A DNA stretch of 64,000 nucleotides from Gamarada debralockiae (taxonomy: Eukaryota > Ascomycota > Leotiomycetes > Helotiales > Hyphodiscaceae): NCBI GenBank assembly GCA_002803225.1, contig NXFV01001559.1, positions 29,913-93,912 of the forward strand. Direction: 5' to 3'. The notes beneath the pieces are model-generated. The model made no database searches. It had not been told where the DNA came from and saw nothing but the letters and a program-made list of their open reading frames with translations. Below are positions 59,121 through 64,000 of the stretch, one piece after another. The position numbers and the translations under genes are program-made. How positions within the stretch are numbered: the stretch's first letter is position 1; each line of letters opens with the position of its first letter.

Positions 59121-59453
59121 TTGGAAATTTTGTATTCATTTCTGTGGGTTGTGCAGTTTGGGCAGTACTGCGGAAATCGGGGGGAGTCAGCATATTACTT
59201 CATTGGAAATGGCTTTGGAGTAACTACTCCCGAGACAGCACCGAGCGTTGTCTCAAATCTCTCAGTCGAAGAGATGTTCAAGGAGATATCGCAGCCTGCG
59301 AAAGAAATCAAGCCGTCGACGGTCGAGATCAAAGAGAAGGGCACACCAAACGCGTCACAGACTACGACCGAGGCGGAAGATATGTGGACGCCGCCGAAGA
59401 ATTTCAAGACGAAGAAGTCGAAGAAGACGTTCTCGACTACGTACTGATCTGAT
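59121..59453 (+). CDS. Uncertain small protein, 5' end unresolved
   Basis: A plus-strand frame, with its stop at 59445-59447 or just after, has convincing protein character only in its second half: GFGVTTPETAPSVVSNLSVEEMFKEI, then a Lys/Glu/Thr-rich tail (NFKTKKSKKTFSTTY). The first half is unclear. No ATG begins this frame, and upstream exons with Cys-x2-Cys words (FCQHCNT at about 59010) lie in other frames and may be joined by introns I could not place. I do not recognise the family. It could also be a 3' exon of a short, zinc-ribbon-like protein. Confidence 0.35.
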
Positions 59454-60435
59454 TTATGAAATTATGAAGCTGTTTTGATAGGGGTTGGTTGAAGGAGGGC
59501 CTCTATTGCATACCCTATGGCTACGTATGAGGGACCGGTTACGCTGCACAATGAGAGCGGGGGGTAGCATACACATGTTGACATTGAGGTGGCGTTGGAA
59601 CCGGGGGTTTTTTAACACGGTACAGGTCAGGCATGCTAGTTTGGAGGAGAAACGGGGGAGGAGAGTTTTGATGTTGATTCCCGTGAGCGTGCGTTGATGC
59701 TTATTCTTAGGGTGGTTTGTTAATGGGGTAATAGAATGGGAGCTCATGGGTATGTCGTTGGTGTGGGAAAAGATGGACTTTTCTGGGTCAAGCATGCAAT
59801 GAGGAGGGTTTTTGGGGCTCTGTGCTGGTGCATATGGAATTTTGACTCTCAGTGCATTTGATATTTAAACCTGAATGGGCTGATACGTCTACGTCCCTCA
59901 GTTAGCTAGAAAGCATAAATCCGTCAGGAGGGGAACGAATCAAAAATCTTTACGGGAGTACCATGATGCTCATGGTAGCTCGGGCGCGTGCTCAAGGGCG
60001 CATAAACTATGTTTAAGAACACTAAGTACATGTATACTCTCATATAATGATCAGTTATGGGAGTGAATTTTCAATAACTACATTTACTGGTCATGTTGAA
60101 TTTGTGTCGGGGATCAATAGTTTTATGCAAATAGCATGAGAGACAGTAACATTCAACAGAACGTGAGGCGGGCGACCCCTGTCAATCGCGCCCGATCACC
60201 CGGAGACGACGCCCAACCCCGCCTAGCGTACCCCCCGGCGGCAACACACTACTGTAACGGGGCACCCCTCTCAACACCATCCATCCCTACGGATTTTCGA
60301 GGCTAGAGTTATATTGACAACGCTTCATAAAGCTGGCGCCTTCCCATGTTCTATCATTTTCCATGACTCCAACCTCGTTCCAGCTCTCATACTCGTCTTC
60401 GGCCCGAGAAACCTACTTTTGACCTTACATTCACC
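59454..60435. other. Intergenic
   Basis: Nearly 1 kb without a supported gene. A GC-rich, cytosine-heavy patch (60170-60260) precedes the phosphatase promoter. No repeat recognised. Confidence 0.45.
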
Positions 60436-62084
60436 ATGCATTCCTCATTCCTGCGACCTGCTGTTCGCAGCACGGCAAAAGCAACCAGAGCAGCCAAACA
60501 TTTCCAATCACCCTTCTCAACACAGCGACCGAACTATGCCCCCCTCTACAGGTCCAAGCCAGTCCTCGCAGCAACGACGTTCTTGGTCCTAGGAATACCC
60601 ATCGGTTTCACCTTAGGCAAGAACAACACTCACGTGACAAAATCAGAAATAAAGAACACACTTGGGGCTCTCTATGAAGGTTCTCTAGAATGGAAGGGCA
60701 AAATAGTCCCTCCTTATACGATGGATAAGGTGGAGACTTGGTTGGTGAAGGAGCAGAGCGTGCATGAAGGCGTACCAGGCAGTGGGGTTCGTGAATGGCA
60801 TAGTTCTCGACGCCCTAGCAACACGCCTGGCGAAGATGACTTGGTCAACGCAAGAGTTCGGCTTCTTGGACCTTATAGCGGTGGAGGTGAACCTTGGATG
60901 TTTTGGGGTGTATTTGACGGACATGGGTAAGTTCTTTCCTTCTGGTCATCATGGTCCTTGAGTTATAACACTCCACTTCAGCAAACAAATCCACTTGCCT
61001 TTCATTTTTCATTTACTTTGTCTTCCTAACTTGGCGTTACATACCTGGATTGTTACCGGAAGAATAGCTAAAAAAGAATATAAGCGGTGGGGAAACCTCT
61101 GCAGTCCTTCGAGAATCCCTGGTCCCATATGTGACTCGGTCTCTTTCTCAGCTATTCCAATCACCATCTTGGGGCATAGGAACAGGCAAGGACGATCGCG
61201 AAGCAACTATACTTGACTCCATCAAATCGACGTTCAATCAGCTGGACGACGAAATTCTTTCAGATGGCATCGATGCTTTGAAAACCGCGAAGACTCATAC
61301 AGAAGCCCTGTCCCGACTTGCCCCTGGCCTCGCGGGCGCTTGCGCTCTCCTCTCAATCTACGATCCCAACAGCAATGTGCTCCGGGTAGCCTGCACAGGA
61401 GATAGTCGTGCTGTTCTCGGATCTATCGATTCCAACTCCAATAAATACGTCACAACACCGCTATCCGTCGACCAGACCTGCAAAAACCCGTCCGAACTTG
61501 CAAGGGTACGGAGCGAGCATCCGGGTGAAGAAAAAGCAGTGAATGAGGAGAATGGACGAACGCTAGGTATGATGCCATCAAGGACGTTTGGTGATGGCGC
61601 TTGGAAGTGGCCAATAGAGGTTGTGAAAGAGTGCTACGACCACTTCTGGTCACGGAAGCCGCGACCAGATTATTTGACTCCACCGTATCTCACTGCGGAG
61701 CCGGTTATCACGACTACAAAAATTGAACGGAAAGGGGAGTTCATGATTCTGGCAACTGATGGGTTGTGGGATTGCATATCTAACGAGCAGGCAGTGAAGC
61801 TGGTCGAGATGTGGCTGAAAGCGAAGGAGGATGGGAGCTTCAGCGTGAAACCAAGGAGAGCGCGGAAGAAGGATGGACTTGCGATGAGAATTGACAAGAA
61901 CAGGCGAGCTAAGGATGAAGATTTCGTGGTGCTAGATGAGAATTGTGCAACTCATTTGGTGAGGAATGCTCTAGGGGGTGGCGATGAAGAGGTGATTTGT
62001 GGGCTTGTGGGTGCGGCGCCGTCGTTTTCTAGGGATGCAAGGGATGATATTACGGTTCAGGTTATCTTCTTCGATGATAAGTGA
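60436..62084 (+). CDS. PP2C-type protein phosphatase, mitochondrial (Ptc5-like)
   Basis: Metal-dependent Ser/Thr phosphatase, probably acting on pyruvate dehydrogenase in mitochondria by family analogy. Two exons (60436-60926, 61085-62084) sum to 496 residues. The N-terminus is a basic, Ser/Ala-rich presequence (MHSSFLRPAVRSTAKATRAAKHF) followed by a membrane-like segment (VLAATTFLVLGIPIGFTLG), as in Ptc5. PP2C motifs in order: GVFDGHGG across the intron, with the metal-binding Asp and Gly; GACALLSIYDPNSNVLRVACTGDSRAVLG; GMMPSRTFGDGAWKW; FMILATDGLWDCISNEQAV; and RDARDDITVQVIFF at the end. All metal ligands are present. A Lys-rich insert lies before the last motif. Substrate assignment is inference. 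Confidence 0.9.
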
Positions 62085-62233
62085 ACGGGGTTATCGTTCA
62101 CGTTTCATCAGAATCATTGCTTCTTTACCCATACTATCTATCTATTCCCTCTATATTCCTAATACCATGAGCGTAAGCTGCTCCGACAAGCTCTGGGACA
62201 ACATTGTACTTCAAGGCTGGCAAAAATTGACGG

Positions 62234-63534
62234 CACCAGTGGGTGACAAGATAATTTACGCACGGGCCACATCACCAGAATTCAAGGGGTGTTGACATCG
62301 ATTATTCATTCTAATTACTCAACGAATTACTATTTGGCAGTCTTAATAGGCTTTCCACTATTATTCTTGACCCTTGTGCATCGTCCAGGCATATCCTTGA
62401 TACGATCCCATATCTCCTTCATAGTGATTTTGTCCCATTCGTCTTGAATAGCTGCTTTGATATCCTCTTCAGAGTGAAACAGCCTACGCCGTAATCTCTG
62501 CTTTATAATATTTCAGCAGGCCTCTATAGGGTTTAGATCTAGACTTTGTGCAAGGTGCCTGGAGAGTAGTATTTGTAGGAGGACGGCGACCCTTTACATA
62601 GTATGCGGAAAGAAGGCCTAGCGCGCAGCTACAAGAAGAAGCATGGTATCAAAAACATTCGGCCTCGCTTTTAGTAGTAGGACGCCGGCGAGGCTTAGGA
62701 GGCATTGGAGGCTACTCTATATAATCTTCCTTATTATTATAGAACTTTAATTTGGATGCTTTGCTATACTAATTGACCTATCTAGCCATATGAAACTTTA
62801 CTCTTATCTAGGGCGGCCTTTGCACTACATTCTCATCATCGTATCGATGCCTAAGCTCTTGTAGAACACCTTCTTGAAAGAGAGATAATAGGTCTATATA
62901 AGCCTCGTCTGTAAAAAAGATATGATCCTAGAAACCAATTAAAGGTTTGCCTTTATGTTTAATGCTGTATACTTGTCTTTCTTTTTCGTTTTTGGCAAAG
63001 ATCTCCTTCTTAATAAAAGCGCATTTGTATATCTAACCTCCGTTGGTATACTCCTTTAATTTGCGAGTCAATTGGCGTCTTCTTACGGGCAAGTTGTGGT
63101 ACTGTATTTGTGCTTCTAATCGAGTAAATCGGACAGGATTTTGCTTTGGATCCACGAGCTTTTTACACATGTTTTTTGTGACTTTTGACACTAGACCAGG
63201 CTTTTGATCTCTTTTCCTAGTACTCTTACGTACAAAAGAACCCAAAGTCTCCCTTTGTTTCTCCTAATTCCGGCCTGTGCCTTCCGTAATGCCTACATCA
63301 GCTGCAATTTCCCTCCAAGGCTTTTTCTCTGGATTCTAGTCGATTACGTCAAAATACCGGCATTTCCGAGTAGCTATAGTATCTTTGCCGTCTAGTGGTT
63401 AGGGGAAGGAGTCCGGTAGCCTCTATATCGAGTTGGGGGCGCTATATTAGTAGTTGAAGTGGTTTGTTTATTCTCGATTATTTACTTTTATGGTATTGTG
63501 GCCCGTGCGTAAATTAGCCTGTCACCCACTGGTG
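62234..63534 (-). mobile_element. Decayed Tc1/mariner-like DNA transposon with 38-bp terminal inverted repeats
   Basis: The ends 62234-62271 and 63497-63534 are inverted repeats matching at 36 of 38 positions, beginning CACCAGTGGGTGACA. Inside, minus-strand fragments of a DDE transposase are recognisable. From the N-terminal side (high coordinates): KKPWREIAADVGITEG, like a helix-turn-helix; KSTRKRDQKPGLVSK; IFFTDEAYIDLLSLFQ, with a catalytic Asp; and LNPIEACWNIIKQRLRRR, with the last acidic residue, followed by DEWDKITMKEIWDRIKDMPG. Stops and frameshifts interrupt the frame, and a central part is missing. No clear target-site duplication was seen. Its right end is separated by only 3 bp from the MITE. 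Confidence 0.85.
62340..63420 (-). pseudogene. Degenerate transposase of the Tc1/mariner-like element
   Basis: Fragments described with the element spread over this interval in at least two frames. In-frame stops (for example TAG after the VID segment near 63340, and after ITEGTGRN near 63270) and the lost central region rule out a product. Many stops are of the TAG/TAA type expected from C-to-T change, which would fit repeat-induced point mutation, though I did not quantify it. Confidence 0.75.
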
Positions 63535-63537
63535 ACG

Positions 63538-63795
63538 CACCAGTGGGTGTTAGAATTCGTGACGCACTGACCACCAAAAATCGCTTCCGCAAAAAACAGT
63601 CGTCGCTTTCATTAGTATATTAAATTATCAAGAACATAATTATATCATCTAAAAGGTTATTAAATGCTTAAGAAGAAGCTTAAATTGCTTCCTGTCAGAT
63701 TACAAGAGGTTTTGAATGGTTGTTGCTGTGTTGCTATTCATCCAAAGTGTGCGGGAGTTCTGTTAGTGCGTCACGAATTCTGACACCCTCTGGTG
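63538..63795. mobile_element. MITE with 31-bp terminal inverted repeats
   Basis: A 258-bp non-coding element. Ends 63538-63568 and 63765-63795 are inverted repeats matching at 29 of 31 positions, with outer CACCAG-GGGTG and inner GAATTCGTGACGCACT. It is flanked on both sides by ACG (63535-63537 and 63796-63798), consistent with a 3-bp target duplication. Its outer bases are shared with the neighbouring transposon, suggesting that a related transposase could have moved it. Confidence 0.8.
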
Positions 63796-64000
63796 ACGGG
63801 AGCTGATGTGCTGACGTAAGAAATACTCGGCTATTTTCAGGGGATGTTTTCAGCTGAAACTTCACAAACTGAGCAAGAAGGCTCATGTTCAGCCGGTCCT
63901 CGCGTTTCTGTTTTGATAAGACGGACTGCTTCTAGCGAGAAGGTACGTCGTCCGAGCACGTGCAGAGCCCCCCCGCAAAGAAGGGGGGGGGGGGGGGGGG
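63796..64000. other. Window end with C7 and G18 homopolymers
   Basis: Non-coding. The final 18 bases (63983-64000) are all G, preceded by C7 at 63968-63974. This may mark a contig end or poor-quality sequence. Confidence 0.6.

Overview
This 64-kb window is nuclear DNA of a filamentous ascomycete. Nearly every gene has several short GT-AG introns with CTGAC/CTAAC-type branch sites. The gene content is also fungal: a Sln1-type hybrid histidine kinase, a HET-domain protein, an AP-1-like bZIP, CBM1-tagged cellulases, SRAP/HMCES, the 16-kDa V-ATPase proteolipid and transketolase. Gene structure and the lignocellulose genes suggest Pezizomycotina, perhaps Leotiomycetes; that lineage is an inference. 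I saw no rRNA, tRNA, CRISPR or bacterial-type operon.

Layout. 0.2-1.7 kb (-): S-(hydroxymethyl)glutathione dehydrogenase. 4.4-8.8 kb (+): group VI (Sln1-type) hybrid histidine kinase. 9.6-12.9 kb (+): SAC phosphoinositide phosphatase with a Sac2-type C-terminus. 13.7-14.4 kb: small orphan protein. 15.1-15.4 kb (-): remnant of a Doc/Fic protein. 16.3-17.9 kb (+): FAD monooxygenase with one surplus base. 19-20.7 kb: F-box-like orphan. 20.9-23.2 kb (-): 25S rRNA methyltransferase and Snu13. 23.6-24.5 kb (+): V-ATPase subunit c. 25.3-26.2 kb: carboxymuconolactone-decarboxylase-like protein. 29-29.8 kb: bZIP. 30.9-33.5 kb: transketolase. 34-39.8 kb: orphan (-), coiled-coil protein and Pro/Gln-rich protein. 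40.4-42.7 kb: HET protein. 44.6-47.7 kb: NCS1 permease, also one base out of frame. 49-56 kb: plant-cell-wall block made of a decayed AA9 LPMO, a GH6 cellobiohydrolase and a GH5 endoglucanase. 57.3-58.6 kb (-): HMCES/SRAP DNA-repair protein. 60.4-62.1 kb: mitochondrial-type PP2C. 62.2-63.8 kb: decayed Tc1/mariner-like element abutting a MITE. The window ends in poly-G.

The most unusual signal lies in the introns. Introns of the histidine kinase (4.5-7.8 kb) and of the NCS1 permease (44.7-46.2 kb) resemble each other from donor to acceptor although the genes are unrelated. This is the signature of introner-like elements. A second, longer class (268-277 nt) occurs in the permease and the SAC phosphatase, with a related copy in intergenic DNA at 2.3-2.56 kb. 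Exon sums were checked by hand and are in frame for all multi-exon genes except the monooxygenase and the permease, each of which carries one base too many.
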